DNA from: Rhineura floridana
Lineage: Eukaryota > Chordata > Lepidosauria > Squamata > Rhineuridae
Direction: 5' to 3'
NCBI RefSeq assembly: GCF_030035675.1
Contig: NC_084480.1
Coordinates: 14,589,263-14,653,262 of the forward strand
Length of the DNA: 64,000 bases
Shown here: piece by piece, positions 20,601 to 31,130 of the stretch
Numbering within the stretch: position 1 is the stretch's first letter
How the letters are laid out: each line of letters begins with the position of its first letter
Position numbers and translations under genes: made by a program
The notes under the pieces: model-generated
Seen by the model: only the letters and a program-made list of their open reading frames with translations
What the model was told of the DNA's origin: nothing
The model's database searches: none

Positions 20601-20879
20601 ACTTTGAGTGTGACTAACATAGGATACAACCTCAGATGTTTGCTTTGTGACAAAAGATTGACTGGGGATTAGCTGTGTTACAGAAACAGTTGAAGGTGAG
20701 GTTTTCTATGGATGTGCTTCGGGGAGGTTACGAGGTGCGGGGGGGAGTATGGGTGCAGCTTCTACCTCAGTTATTTTGTTTAGCTACTAATGCCACTTCA
20801 ATATGTGGAAATTATGTTGCATTTTTGTATTTGATATTTTCTAGTTACTTTTTTATACATAGGGGCATATTTTGTTTCA
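20601..20879. other. Unclassified, possibly LINE-derived
   Basis: No clear domain. It leads into an L2-like tail at 20880. Confidence 0.3.
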
Positions 20880-21060
20880 CTGTTAATTATGTTGCTTTAA
20901 ATGGGAATCTTTGCTGGATATTTGTATCTGATTTTCATTTGTAATGTTTTATACTGATATTTTGCAATGTTGTATGTGACATTGTAAAATTGATTGTAAA
21001 ACACTGAGAGATTTTTTTTTTTAATTTAAAGCAGTATAAAATGTTTTATATATAAGCTCA
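20880..21060 (+). mobile_element. L2-like LINE 3' tail
   Basis: TTGTAAAACACTGAGAGATT followed by AAAGCAGTATAAAATGTTTT has the CACTGAGAG...GTATAAAA layout of the L2 tails here. Diverged. Confidence 0.5.
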
Positions 21061-21149
21061 AGATGTAGCAAATCATTCTAGAACCGGGGGGGACGACTTT
21101 CCTTACAAGTAATGGAAAGTTGTTTGTTATAAGTGCGGTGATGTCAGAA

Positions 21150-21491
21150 AATCTCCAACAAAAAGACTTATGTCACCTTAAAGACTAAGACATTTATGAC
21201 GACATAAGACATCATGGGCTCCAGTACATGTCATCAGATCAGGTACCACAACTAACAACATGAAACTATTGAATTACAACACATCAAGAGTTTGTGGAAT
21301 GAACTGAGACAAAGATCTTTTAGAGCTTTATATGTGCTAATTGCCTTACCAAGGCCAGGGTGTCTGTGGCATTAATAACTGTCTTGTGAATTACTACTGT
21401 TAAGTAAGTAATAACTATAACTGTGTCTACTTTTTGGTATTTCATTCCCACCCCCCACCTTCACATTTCACAGTCTCTCCCTGCCAGTGTG

Positions 21492-21522
<31 letters not shown>

Positions 21523-21615
21523 CTGCAATTAAGGAGAATACTTCATGCATCTGATGAAGTGGATGTAGTCCACGAAAGCTTATGCCATAATAAATCTGTT
21601 TTTGTTTTTGCTGTA
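21150..21615. mobile_element. Small element with inverted ends; Penelope-like candidate
   Basis: The same ~80-bp unit occurs at both ends in opposite orientation. The minus-strand copy covers about 21155-21240 and includes TTAGTCTTTAAGGTG, the plus-strand copy about 21540-21615. Each has CTGATGA near its start. The ~300 bp between are non-coding and include a (GTGC)n run at 21487-21523. Known: Penelope-like elements carry terminal repeats, sometimes inverted, and many encode minimal hammerhead ribozymes in them. No reverse transcriptase or GIY-YIG frame is present, so the family call is inference. Confidence 0.45.
21547..21585 (+). ncRNA. Hammerhead-ribozyme-like motif
   Basis: The order is GCAT (5' strand of stem I), CTGATGA at 21551-21557, stem II GTGGA-TGTAG-TCCAC at 21559-21573, GAAA at 21574-21577, a tiny GCTT turn, then ATGC at 21582-21585 closing stem I. 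This is the type I core with a minimal stem III, as reported for Penelope-like elements. One feature departs from consensus: an extra A sits between CTGATGA and stem II. Activity cannot be judged by eye. Confidence 0.6.
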
Positions 21616-21900
21616 AAAGATGAAATATGACTATTCCTCAGAAAATATCCAGTTATGACATTATTAACAGGGACCACAGTACTGTATTTATGCATCTGTT
21701 TTTTTCTTGGGGGGAGTTGTATCCTTCACTCCAATTAAAGTTTTTTAGGAGTTCATACTGCTTCTTATCTGAGACTTAACTATAACACTCTTCTACATTA
21801 ATGGTGTCAAATGCCCAGTTTTGTGATTTTTTTGTCACCCTGTGAGTTTTGTAGGCTTCTAAATGTCATGGAATGTGACTCTAAGCAACAAAGCATGTGC

Positions 21901-21938
<38 letters not shown>

Positions 21939-22162
21939 TGCATGTGTAGATTGTAACACCATATGCAGATGAATTCCAGTGTATGTTGTAACAGCACACA
22001 CTACGCACACAAATTGCAATGGGCCCTAGCACAGTTTCTTATCCTATGTATCCAGGGTGTTTTCTAGAAACACTCACATATACATTGTAAATGAAGCTAA
22101 TATAATTTTTGTCTTTGAATTTTAGAGACATAAAATCTTAACATATTATTTCTGATGTCAAA
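21616..22162. other. Unclassified sequence with a (CA)n run
   Basis: No gene. A (CA)n microsatellite occupies about 21901-21934. Confidence 0.5.
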
Positions 22163-22354
22163 CACACCATACATTTAAAGCACATCCAAACACATTTAGA
22201 GCACAGGATTTTCCCCAAAGAATTCTAGGAACTGTAGTTTGTTAAGGGTGCTGAGAATTTGTACCTCTGTCAGGGAAAACCACAGTCCCCAAGATTCTTT
22301 GGGGGACGTCAATTGCTTTAAATGTGTGTTAGATGTGCTTCAAATGTATGGTGT
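22163..22354. mobile_element. Palindromic MITE, second copy of the 7250 family
   Basis: CACACCATACATTTAAAGCA at the left mirrors TGTGCTTCAAATGTATGGTGT-like sequence at the right. Internally, CCCCAAAGAATTCTAGGAAC mirrors CCAAGATTCTTTGGGGGACG. Better preserved than the first copy and 25 bp longer. Confidence 0.75.
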
Positions 22355-22499
22355 AGTTCATAGCATCTCAGTCTTACAAGGGCCTGTTGTCACGCACTAT
22401 ATTGAGTCAGATATCATTTTGCAAAACGAGCCTGGAATGTGCTCATGGTCATGGATTTTCTTTATAATATTACTGTCTTTAATGTAATCAATATAACTT
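22355..22499. other. Unclassified sequence
   Basis: Nothing recognised. Confidence 0.4.
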
Positions 22500-23143
22500 G
22501 TATTAATGAGAGGCAGATAAGTGAATCTTTGAACAGGTGGCTCTGAGAGATTGCCAGAGTCAGGAAAAGCACATTCCTGTGATTGATAGCTCTAAACAGG
22601 GCTTTGTTTTAAGCAAAACATTGGATTAAAGGAAAGCAACATTCCTCGAGAAATGAAACTGTATGTTCCAGGACAGCTGTGCCCATTTGCCTAGATCGTA
22701 AAGGCACCATGATGAGGACAGAGATTATGACATCTGAGACACATAGCCAAGAAAGGTCTTGCAATCCTGAGGTGCAGAAGCATTCAAATGGGAGTCCAAA
22801 AGAAGATGCAAGAATCTTGCAATCTCAAAGACATTCCAAGTCAGTCTTGCAATCCAAAGAATATCTGCAATCAAGAGTGTGCCACATAATCAAAAGACTG
22901 AGTTCAGAGTATTCAGTAAGAACTGTGGGGACTAGCCATCTTAGGATGAAACTTCTGCAGTGCCCCAAGGAGCAGTGTCCTGCTCTGCTATCTCTCTGTG
23001 CTACTAAGCTGGCCACTTAGTCAGAGCACAATCCCAGGTTAACTATATTCCGGCAGTGTGAAATTAATAAATACTTTTGAAACCTGGTACCACTGCCTTG
23101 GGCATCTATGCATACCTCCTCCAATCCCAGGTTGTATTCATGA
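22500..23143. other. Possible solo LTR fossil
   Basis: A polyadenylation-like AATAAATAC lies near 23068, and the stretch ends ATTCATGACA, a Ty3-type LTR end. No internal coding region or partner is visible. If real it is a broken, solo copy; the left boundary is uncertain. Confidence 0.25.
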
Positions 23144-23154
23144 CAATAGTTTCA

Positions 23155-23198
23155 ACTAGGATGCTCTGCCACTGAGCTGTGGCCCTTCCCTTATCAGA
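23155..23198 (-). repeat. tRNA-derived SINE head fragment
   Basis: GGATGCTCTGCCACTGAGCT is the reverse of the SINE head. Only about 45 bp remain. Confidence 0.6.
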
Positions 23199-23397
23199 TC
23201 TTCCGATTAAATGGGAAAATCTCATGGGACGGCATTTTGATGAGGATGATGTCATGTGGACGCTGAGCAAAACCTGCATGCAAGAATAGCACTGAGTCCA
23301 CCATGAACTGCCCGCAGCCCTAAGAAGAGAAGCGCCACAGCTGGGATCATTGTTGCAGTGATGGCCAAATGTATCCACTCCGACATCAGGAAAGGAC

Positions 23398-23578
23398 TGG
23401 TGGCAGAGCATCTACCTTGCATGCAGAAAGGCCCGGGTTCAATCCCCAGCATCTCCATGGAAGGCTGGGAATGTTACCTGTCTGAAACCCTGGAGAGCCA
23501 CTGCCAGTCCGTGTAGATAACACTGAACTAGATGGGCCCATGGTCTGACTCAGTATAAGGCAGTTTCCTGTGTTCCTA
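23398..23578 (+). repeat. tRNA-derived SINE, full-length reference copy
   Basis: Head TGGTGGCAGAGCATCTACCT, box B GGGTTCAATCCCC, body GGCTGGGAATGTTACCTGTC, CGTGTAGATAACACTGAACT, and end CTGACTCAGTATAAGGCAGT. About 180 bp. The head resembles tRNA-Ala, which is the likely source. Confidence 0.9.
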
Positions 23579-24809
23579 ACAGGAACCCTGTGCCCTTGTG
23601 CAGAGATACCAGGATCCTTGCAACGTTCTGACTCCCTCTCCCGCTATTTCGTCCCCCACCCCTTATTATAATGATGGGCATTTTGCTAGTAAGATCTTCA
23701 TTTAAACTTGGCAACATAATCTTATAAACTGCAGCACAAGGATAGTAGGTTTGGGGCAGGGCACAACAACTGCCACACTGGCACATTGTCACTGACACTG
23801 AATCTAGCTGTTTGGAGGATTAGACCAGCTAAAACTGAATCAAAATTATTAAAGACTTGCTGAGCCTTATAGATCTTGAGTGCCATTTCCTTCCCTTCAG
23901 ACAAAAATTAGTATGTGTTCAGATACTTTATACTGCTAAACCTCTGTATAAACATGAATCAGTCCCACCCAAATGGAAAATACACTGAGATAATACTGAT
24001 GTATGCTCCATGGTGTGTGTCTGTCTGTCTAGCTTTGAAATATTATATTAATAAATGTAATAAAACTATAAACGGTGCAGTGAGCCCAGAAAGAGAACCA
24101 CCATTCATCTGATATGGAATGTGTTATGAATGATTTACTTAGCTTCAGCTGACACCTGAACAAAGGAGTATGAGAGCAGTAATATATTTCAAATTATGAA
24201 GACACAGAACCGTATAAAGATGCTTCTGCAAGTTCTGCTATAGATTCTGTCTAGACAAGTTATTGCTAAAAATTAAATTGCATCCTTTCAAAATGACAGA
24301 ATTTTGCAATAGCCTTATAATAATCTGCATGTTGTAGAACAGTGTTCCCTACACTTCTGATAACTGCAGTTGCACATTTTCTTCCTGAATTAAACACTGG
24401 AGATACTCAGAAAAGAAAGGGTAACAATTATGCCACCTCCAAGGAGTCCATCTCTATGTTTCTGCAAAAATCACTGTAATGTTTATGACATTTATAAACT
24501 GTCATGTTCAGGTCTGGTGCTGGAGCCCAGAGGTGGGTCAGCTTTGCAGGGCCATGGATAGTTCCAAGCGAGCAACTTGCTCCAACAGAGGTTAAGAGCA
24601 GATTGCGGGTCACGAGCTTTATAAGTAAACCTAAAATAATTATTGCTTATAATCCTTAGCTACTATGATGCGTACCCGAAGACAGGCACTCCTCCTCCAC
24701 TCCAAACTTTTTGTTTTGCTGGCAGATTATAACACTGTGCTGACACTTGTAACCGAATGCTGAAAAGGCTCGAGTCTTACATGTTAACACAAGAACCACT
24801 CTTTGGCAG
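23579..24809. other. Apparently non-repetitive, no gene recognised
   Basis: About 1.2 kb with no SINE, LINE or transposon signature I can recognise, and no credible exon. Confidence 0.45.
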
Positions 24810-24919
24810 TTGATCCTGACTGGCAGTGGCTCTCCAGGATTTCGGACAGGGCAGGGGAACATTCCTGGCCTCATCTGGAGATGCTGCGGACTGAACCTGG
24901 GACTTTCTGCATGCAAAGC
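24810..24919 (-). repeat. tRNA-derived SINE, 5' part
   Basis: GACTGGCAGTGGCTCTCCAG leads to the head end GGGACTTTCTGCATGCAAAG in minus orientation. It abuts a CR1-type end. Confidence 0.75.
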
Positions 24920-25312
24920 ATAAGGACATAAGAAGAGTCTGCTGGATCAAGCTAATGGCCCCCTAGTCTGGCATCCTGACACAGTGGCCAACCAGGTACC
25001 CCAATGGGAAGCCCACAAGAAGGACCTGAGCACCCCCCCTGTGCTTTCCAGCAACTGGCATTCAGAAACATGCTGCCTCCGACCTTGGGGTCAGAGCACA
25101 GCCATCATGGCTAGTAGCCATTGATAGTCTTATCCTCCACTGATTTGTCAGATCCTCTTTTAATCCTTGATCCCACTCAGTGGCCATCAATGCACCTTGT
25201 GGGAACAAAATCTATAGTTCAGCTATATGCTGTTTGAAGAAGTGCTTCTTTTTGTCTGTCCTGAATCTTCCAACATTCAGCTTCGTTGGAGGTCCATGAG
25301 TTCAGGCATCTA
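24920..25312 (-). mobile_element. CR1-type LINE 3' end (AGGATGCTGGA subfamily)
   Basis: CATAAGAAGAGTCTGCTGGA, GGCCAACCAGGTACCCCAAT and CATCATGGCTAGTAGCCATT are the reverse of the plus-strand copy at 4735. The C-terminal coding end lies near 25100-25200. Same family also at 35320. Confidence 0.7.
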
Positions 25313-25326
25313 CTAGCAGGTGCCTG

Positions 25327-26210
25327 TCATGGTTTCCTCTTGAGTCCTCTAATTCAGACCAGAAGTGGGAGGCACCTCAGGACAAGGACTTGGAGGAAAA
25401 GGAGGGGGCAGGAGGAAGAGGAGCCAGTGTGGTGTAGTGGTTACAGTGTTGAACTATGACCTGGGAGACCAGGGTTCAAATCCCCACACAGCCATGAAGC
25501 TCACTGGGTGACCTTGGGCCAGTCACTGCCTCTCAGCCTCAGAGAAAGGCAATGGTAAACCACCTCTGAATACTGCTTACCATGAAAACCCTATCCATAG
25601 GGTCGCCATAAGCCGGGATCGACTTGAAGGCAGTTCATTTACATTTCAGGAGGAAGAGACTGCAACAGAGCTTACTTCATGGACCTCTCCCCTCTGTCCA
25701 TGACAAGGCTGGACCTGATGGGGTGGGAGACTCAGGAGTTGCCCCTTGCCAGCCTGTGACAGCAGGAGAGTTCAGATGAGGGGGGATTGTGCCTAGCGAT
25801 ATCTCACAGGGAGGCAGTGCATCATGACAAGGGACGGTGCTCCCATCCCCTTGTCTTGAGGCCAGGAATTCCCACAGGGGCAAGGGTTCTTGGGAGTCAC
25901 AGAGTTTTCTCTGTCTCTGCTTGAAAGTTTGGCAGGTAGGAAGGGGAACTCGCTGGAACAACATCACAGTCCCTGTGTAGCCTTGGAATGCTGGTAGTTA
26001 CTGATCTTGGATTGGTGAATCCTGGCCCTTGTGTCTAGCCTGGACTCATTCTTGCTAATCCTTGCCATCGGCTTGAAAAGTCTATCTGGCTCTTCCATGC
26101 TTCTGAGTCTGTACCATTCATCTGCTTCAATAAAGTATCACTTCTTATTTATAAGTGCTCCAACGGTTGTGTTTTGGATGGGAGCCAAGTCAGTGCCCTG
26201 CCATTGAATG
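25327..26210. other. Possible solo LTR fossil holding a SINE
   Basis: It starts TGTCATGG and carries AATAAAG near 26130 about 75 bp before its apparent end, a layout like an LTR. No coding interior or second LTR is visible. If real, it is a lone, broken remnant that pre-dates the SINE at 25421. Confidence 0.3.
25421..25646 (+). repeat. Sauria-type SINE, full length
   Basis: Head CCAGTGTGGTGTAGTGGTTA, box B GGTTCAAATCCCC, a conserved core (GTGACCTTGGGCCAGTCACT), and a BovB-type tail (TAGGGTCGCCATAAGCCGGG, then GACTTGAAGGCAGTTCATTT). A perfect 12-bp target duplication, CAGGAGGAAGAG, lies at 25409-25420 and 25647-25658. This is the best-preserved copy here. Confidence 0.95.
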
Positions 26211-26904
26211 TCCTGCCCAGAGATGAAGGAACCAAACTGAGATGAAGTCTGATCTGTTTCTCATTTTATTAATGTGATGGCCACATCCAAAGCAGTGCGC
26301 TTCATAAACCTGTCTACCCTGACTCACTGCTTTCCCTAACTATTCTACCTCAGTCTCTGTGGCGTGTGGGGAGAGTTGACTCAGCACTAGAGTCTGGGTG
26401 GGCACCTGCTTAAGTAGGGAAGGTCTTCACATGTAAATGATGGCTCTGATGGAGTTTCACCCTCTGAAAGTCTCTCTTCTCACCTCCTCGTGCACGGCGG
26501 GGGGGGCAAGCCTCCGACGGCCCATCTGACAGTAGGGCTTCACTAGGTGACAGAATGGGCTCTGAAAGCGAGATGCTGGTTGGCGGGCAAGCCTTTAAAG
26601 TGCCAGGCGGGGATTCCTGTGTGGGCAGGGTTGGTGCACGCAAAGGGTCATTTCTCAACAGTTCAGGCGGGGAACTCGCAGGCAGGGCTGGACCTGCCTC
26701 GATGGGAGTGCTGGCCAGGGGAGTCTGCGGGCTGTCAGAGCCCTACCTTCCTCCAATGCCCCCAGGAACCTCATCCTCATCTGACTCCTCTCCCTGATCT
26801 AACTCTCCCTGTGCTTGGGGCTCAACATCGAGCCACACATCCTTCTTCACCCAAACAGGGCTCAAGCCAATTGTCATCCCCACATGTTGCAGGAGATAAT
26901 CCCA
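26211..26904. other. GC-rich unclassified sequence
   Basis: No recognisable domain in the open frames. Similar base composition to the two LTR-like stretches nearby; it may be part of an old LTR element, but nothing proves it. Confidence 0.3.
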
Positions 26905-27770
26905 TAAATTAACAGGTGACCTCAGTGGCTAGGAGTGTCTTTTACCAGCTGTGGATGGTAAGACAGCTGCGGCCGTTTCTGGACTGGGATAGCCTGACCA
27001 CTGTTGTCCACACACTGGTAACCTCTAGGCTCAATTACTGTAATGTACTCTATGTTGGGCTGCCCTTGAGGTTGGTCCGGAAGCTGCAGCTGGTGCAAAA
27101 TGCGGTGGCAAGACTGCTCACTGGGGCAGCGTATCGCCAACATGTCACCCCACTGCTGAAATAATTGCACTGGCTACCCCTTTGCTACCAGGCCAAGTTC
27201 AAGGTTCTAGTTTTGGTGTAGAAAGCCCTATACAGCTTGGGACCACGATTCCTGAAAGACTGTCTTATCCCTTATATACCCAGTCGATCACTGTGGTCTG
27301 CAGGTGAGGGCCTCCTGCAGATATCATTTTATCAGAATGTCCAGTCTGTACAACATAGGAAATGGACCTTTAGTGTGACAGCACCTACCCTGTGGAATTC
27401 CCTCCCTTTAAATATTAGACAGGCTTCATCTCTGTTATCTTTTCGGCGCCTATTGAAGGCCTTCCTCTTTCAACAAACCTTTTAAGTTGAGACCTTATCT
27501 CAATCTGCGTCTGTGTTGGAATTGCTTTTTAATATGTTTTTAAACCTTTTTAAAAAAAAAAAAAAACCCAATATGTTTTTAACCTTTTTAAAAAAGATGT
27601 CTTGAAAGCTTTTTAAAAAATGTTTTTAAGGATGTTTTGTTTTAATGTATTTTAAAGTCTGTTTTTATGATGTTTTAAAGTGTTTTAGCGCTTTTGTTTG
27701 ACACACTGAGCTCCTGCTGGGAGGAAGGGCAGGATGTAAATTAAATAATAAATAAATAAATAAACTCTGT
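26905..27770 (+). mobile_element. L2 LINE, 5'-truncated, C-terminal part and tail
   Basis: Frames read SVARSVFYQLWMVRQLRPFL, TSRLNYCNVLYVGLPLRLV and QNAVARLLTGA at 26916-27164, then TLWNSLPLNIRQASSLLSF at 27237-27485. The tail CTCCTGCTGGGAGGAAGGGC ends in AATAAATAAATA. At least two frame breaks. Same subfamily as 60760-61770. Confidence 0.88.
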
Positions 27771-27833
27771 GTTGGTGGTTTACACCGAGGATGAGGTGCA
27801 GACGATCCTCTACTTTGAGTTAGAAAACATATG

Positions 27834-27954
27834 GGGTGGTATTCAGTGCTAGTCCTACTCAGACTTGACCCACTGAAATTAATGAACCCAAGTAAGTAAT
27901 GTCTATTAAGTTCAGTGGGTCTGGTCTGAATAGGACCGACATTGAATACCACCC
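27834..27954. mobile_element. Palindromic MITE (GGTATTCA ends)
   Basis: GGGTGGTATTCAGTGCTAGT at the left mirrors a right end finishing GACATTGAATACCACCC, and the arms extend inward (GACCCACTGAA with TTCAGTGGGTC). The 121-bp unit could fold into one hairpin. Superfamily unknown. Confidence 0.7.
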
Positions 27955-28604
27955 ATGGAGACAACCACTTAGATGCAAGTACAAGAAATAGTGAAGCATG
28001 CGATTTTGGGGTTTTGTAAATTGTGTTTCGTATACTCAGAACATGCCCCAGCTTTGGATTTTCTTGAGCTTATGATGGCCAAATCCAACATTAAGCTTAT
28101 AAAATATGTACTTATTTAAACAAACTATGCAGCTTAGAAGCCAGACTCTTTAGGGAGCAGACAGTTTGTATACATGCATTAAAGTTGCATTTTCCACTTT
28201 CAACATAAAAAGCACTTAAGTAGTAAATGCTATATTTAGCATTTTTCCGGGGACCAATAAATTCGAGAGGCATGAATAAACAGCACGGGGATAGTGTTGT
28301 ACTAAGATCAGATTAAATAATAAAATCTGGTTATCCTCCTGTCAGGGCAATTAGATGAAACACTTTTTTTTTGCAGCTACAGTAGAGCTAAAAACTGTCT
28401 TGCTGCTGCAAAATAGATTAAACGATTTGTCAAGTTCTACACAAGAGCAGCTTTCATGCTGTGTGCTCAGAAACTTTGATCCTCCCTAAGCTGGAATGGA
28501 ATGTATTCAGTGACAGATGATAAATGGAAGGGGTTTGCACAAAGGAAAATGGGGGTCAGCTCAACCAAGCCCTCAGTGAGCCCCTATGAAATGCCATTTA
28601 ATCA
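27955..28604. other. Apparently non-repetitive sequence
   Basis: No gene or repeat recognised. Confidence 0.45.
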
Positions 28605-28775
28605 TTTTTTATCCCACCTTTCTTGCATGGTGCTCAGTGCAGCATACACAGGGATTTGCCTCTCAAGAACCCTGTAAGGCAGGCTACGCTGAGAAACAGT
28701 CACCCACCAGTTTCATTGCCAAACAGGGATGTTAATCCAGGTCTCCCCATTCCAAGCCTAACATTCCAGCCATTA
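28605..28775 (-). repeat. MIR-like ancient SINE
   Basis: CAAGAACCCTGTAAGGCAGG and TTAATCCAGGTCTCCCCATT follow the reversed MIR order. Very diverged. Confidence 0.4.
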
Positions 28776-28779
28776 CTCT

Positions 28780-29456
28780 AAACTTGCTTTCTGAGTTACT
28801 GTCTTGCAAGAGACAATTTATTATGCTAAAGGCTAAGGTTCTTAGGGATCTGGAGATGATACACACAAATGGAATGAAAGTTACAGTTTTATTAGTAATT
28901 AGGGAAAGCATACAGGCAACAGAACTAGATCAGCCTCATGTTCCTTCTGCTGTCGGGAACCCTCAGGATAACAGCGAATGGACCCCTGGAGCTTTCAACA
29001 CACAGCCCCATCCTGGAAGGTGACCTATGCTGAGTCTTGATAAGGGACACCCTCGCAAGACTTTTTATACTATGAGAGCTCATTGACTACACGTACTAAT
29101 TAAGTCATTTATTGGCATTCATGATGGTGTTTACATTTTCACGAGGCTGGAATAGCCCTTGGCAGACAGCCAAGATAGATGGCTGACCAGCTATCTCTCC
29201 TGATGCCGGGTAATCATCGTGAGTTGCCTGGGAGAGTATTGAGCTTATCTCTGGAAAAGAGGTAAATAATCTTTTCCATGCACTACTTGGGAAACACGCA
29301 TCAGAGAATATTTCAGAGCATTTTACAAAATAAGTATTACAGGCTGGCACTAACCAGTCATATATCTAGTTATATGCTTTTTGGTATCCTTAGGATTTAT
29401 GTCACTACAGTTATGCCACTACAGTTGCCACTACATGATCATGTTGCCCCATGAAG
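28780..29456. other. Unclassified dispersed sequence
   Basis: It has no recognisable protein. The minus strand holds an AATAAA-type signal near 28890, so an old LTR in minus orientation is one option. Confidence 0.25.
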
Positions 29457-29458
29457 TG

Positions 29459-30253
29459 CAGGAGTAGGGAACCTCAGGCCCTCTAGGCCTCTCTGTCTGA
29501 CCCTCAGTACCCTTCCCCTGGACCACACTCCTCCCCAGCCACATTCTTCTCCCTAGCCACACCACTACCACATCTGCTTCACATCCTCCTTTTGCCTAGC
29601 TGCAGTTTGTCACTGAACTCTGATAGTGCCCCTTGTTTCCTGGGATGCAGAACATAGAGGGGTGTGTGAGATTGTGTAGAACCTAGTCTATGGTACTCAA
29701 AGGTAACTTGTACATTCAATTGTTGGGCTGGTGACCAGTAGGCATTACTGTCTCTAGTTGTTTTCCATGAAGCCTGCAAGTTTGAAGACGTAAGTGTGGT
29801 TAAGGGGGAGTTATGTCTATGCCCTGTCTGGGAACGGACTGCCAGGGCCGTTGCTATGGTAGCCATCTGATAGCGACTGGGAAAGTTCTAACAGAGTCTG
29901 TGTGTTGTCGTCTTCTGAATTATGCCTCTGAGCTGAGAGGCTGTCTTTTGTGTTTATCTATGGAGAGAGATGTACCAGAAGGGGGGTGACTGAAGAATCT
30001 CTACATGTATTTACTCTTAAGCCTCTGGCCTTAATGTCTTTCAATAAAGACTCTTAACATGCTCTGAAGAAGTTTCTTGCTCAACTTAACTCCAACGTAA
30101 TGTATGCTGTTTCACTCAACAACGCACACACGCCAACATCAATGTCCCGCCCCTTTTTGCCTGTGGCCCCCCCACCCACCACTGGCTTGTGGCCCCTCTC
30201 AGGTTGCCAGAAGGGAAGGTGGCCCTTGCTCTGAAAAAGGTTTCCCACCCCTG
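29459..30253 (+). mobile_element. hAT-type element (GGGGAACCT family) with insert
   Basis: The left end CAGGAGTAGGGAACCTCAGG and the right end AAGGTTTCCCACCCCTG are inverted. A foreign stretch interrupts it after GAACTCTGATA, the point at which the copy at 36421 is also interrupted (there by CR1). No clean target duplication is visible. Non-coding. Confidence 0.6.
29624..30117 (+). other. Possible solo LTR fossil inside the hAT
   Basis: An insert of about 500 bp with an AATAAAG signal near 30043 and a short sequence after it, as in an LTR. The family is not clear, no partner or internal region exists, and the boundaries are approximate. Confidence 0.3.
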
Positions 30254-30299
30254 GACTAGTGTAACACCTCCCCTCCTCCCAAAAAATAATTTAGTTGGT

Positions 30300-30615
30300 T
30301 TAGTGCTGTAAGGGAAGAGCTAGAAGCTTTGGGGCACCTCCAGCCTGTTTAAGGTTTATTCTCATACTAGCAAAGTCAGGTTGTGCAGTTGAAGTTGATT
30401 TGGAGCTGTTGTGCAACCAACTCACTTTTTGAGATAATGAAAGGGATGGGGGGAAATGCACTGTGGAATGTGGGATAATGTGTGACGCAACATCATCTAA
30501 CCTCCTGACAAACAAATCAGAATGAATGCTCAATAAATAACTAACATCATCTAACTTCCCGTAAACTGTGTGCATACAAATCAGGATGAATGCTCAATAA
30601 ACAGGTTGTCTGGGA
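30300..30615 (+). repeat. Unclassified repeat, copy 1 (CAATAAACAGG end)
   Basis: AAGTTGATTTGGAGCTGTTG, GGAAATGCACTGTGGAATGT and GAATGCTCAATAAACAGG have counterparts in the same order at 61890-62165. A segment of about 60 bp (CATCATCTAAC ... GAATGCTCAATAAA) is tandemly doubled in this copy only. Confidence 0.6.
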
Positions 30616-30649
30616 ATGACTTTGTTCTGCTGGGGAGCTGCATAGTATT

Positions 30650-30885
30650 TCTGGGGGGTATTCAACTACATATTTGCCCTAGCACAAGGGGATTCCCCCA
30701 TCTCCTCCCAAATACTCACCCTGTACCATCCCCAAATCTACTCTACAGGGTTGGGGAAACTCCCAGACCAGATTTAGGGATGACAGAGGGGGAGGAGAGG
30801 GGGATAATTTTGTTGTGCAAGGGGAAAACCTGGTGCTAATGGAAGAATCTGCTTAGAGCTATGCTGAATACAGCCCTCTGGGCTT
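30650..30885. repeat. MITE-like sequence
   Basis: GGGGTATTCAACTACATATT near the left and GCTGAATACAGCCCTCTG near the right are loosely inverted, and GCCCTAGCACAAG pairs in part with TTGTGCAAGGGG. No target duplication was found. Confidence 0.4.
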
Positions 30886-30994
30886 TATCACCTTCTATAA
30901 GGTAATAAAATAAATAAGTATATTTATAAAATATATATGCACATTTTATTTTAAAAAAATATATGCACATACCCCCTCTAGGATGCAAACCTTA

Positions 30995-31130
30995 ACATGG
31001 TGAGGGGGTTTGAGAGTGTTGAAGAAGCTGAGAGCAATGCTGTCAGGAGGTCACTGATTCATAGGGTCGCCATAAGTTGTAGTCGACTGGGAGGCACATA
31101 ACAACAACAATGTATGGATGTGAAAGTTGG
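30995..31130 (+). mobile_element. BovB LINE 3' end, plus strand
   Basis: TCATAGGGTCGCCATAAGTT then GACTGGGAGGCACATAACAA is the BovB 3' tail. Directly after it, TGTATGGATGTGAAAGTTGG looks like a BovB internal coding piece. Confidence 0.75.

Noticed and set aside
21487-21523. (GTGC)n run as a Z-DNA regulatory element
   Set aside because: It can be explained as a simple repeat inside a small mobile element; nothing else supports regulation.
23398-23470. tRNA gene
   Set aside because: The A- and B-box-like words belong to a repeated SINE with a fixed non-tRNA body; no intact cloverleaf is apparent.
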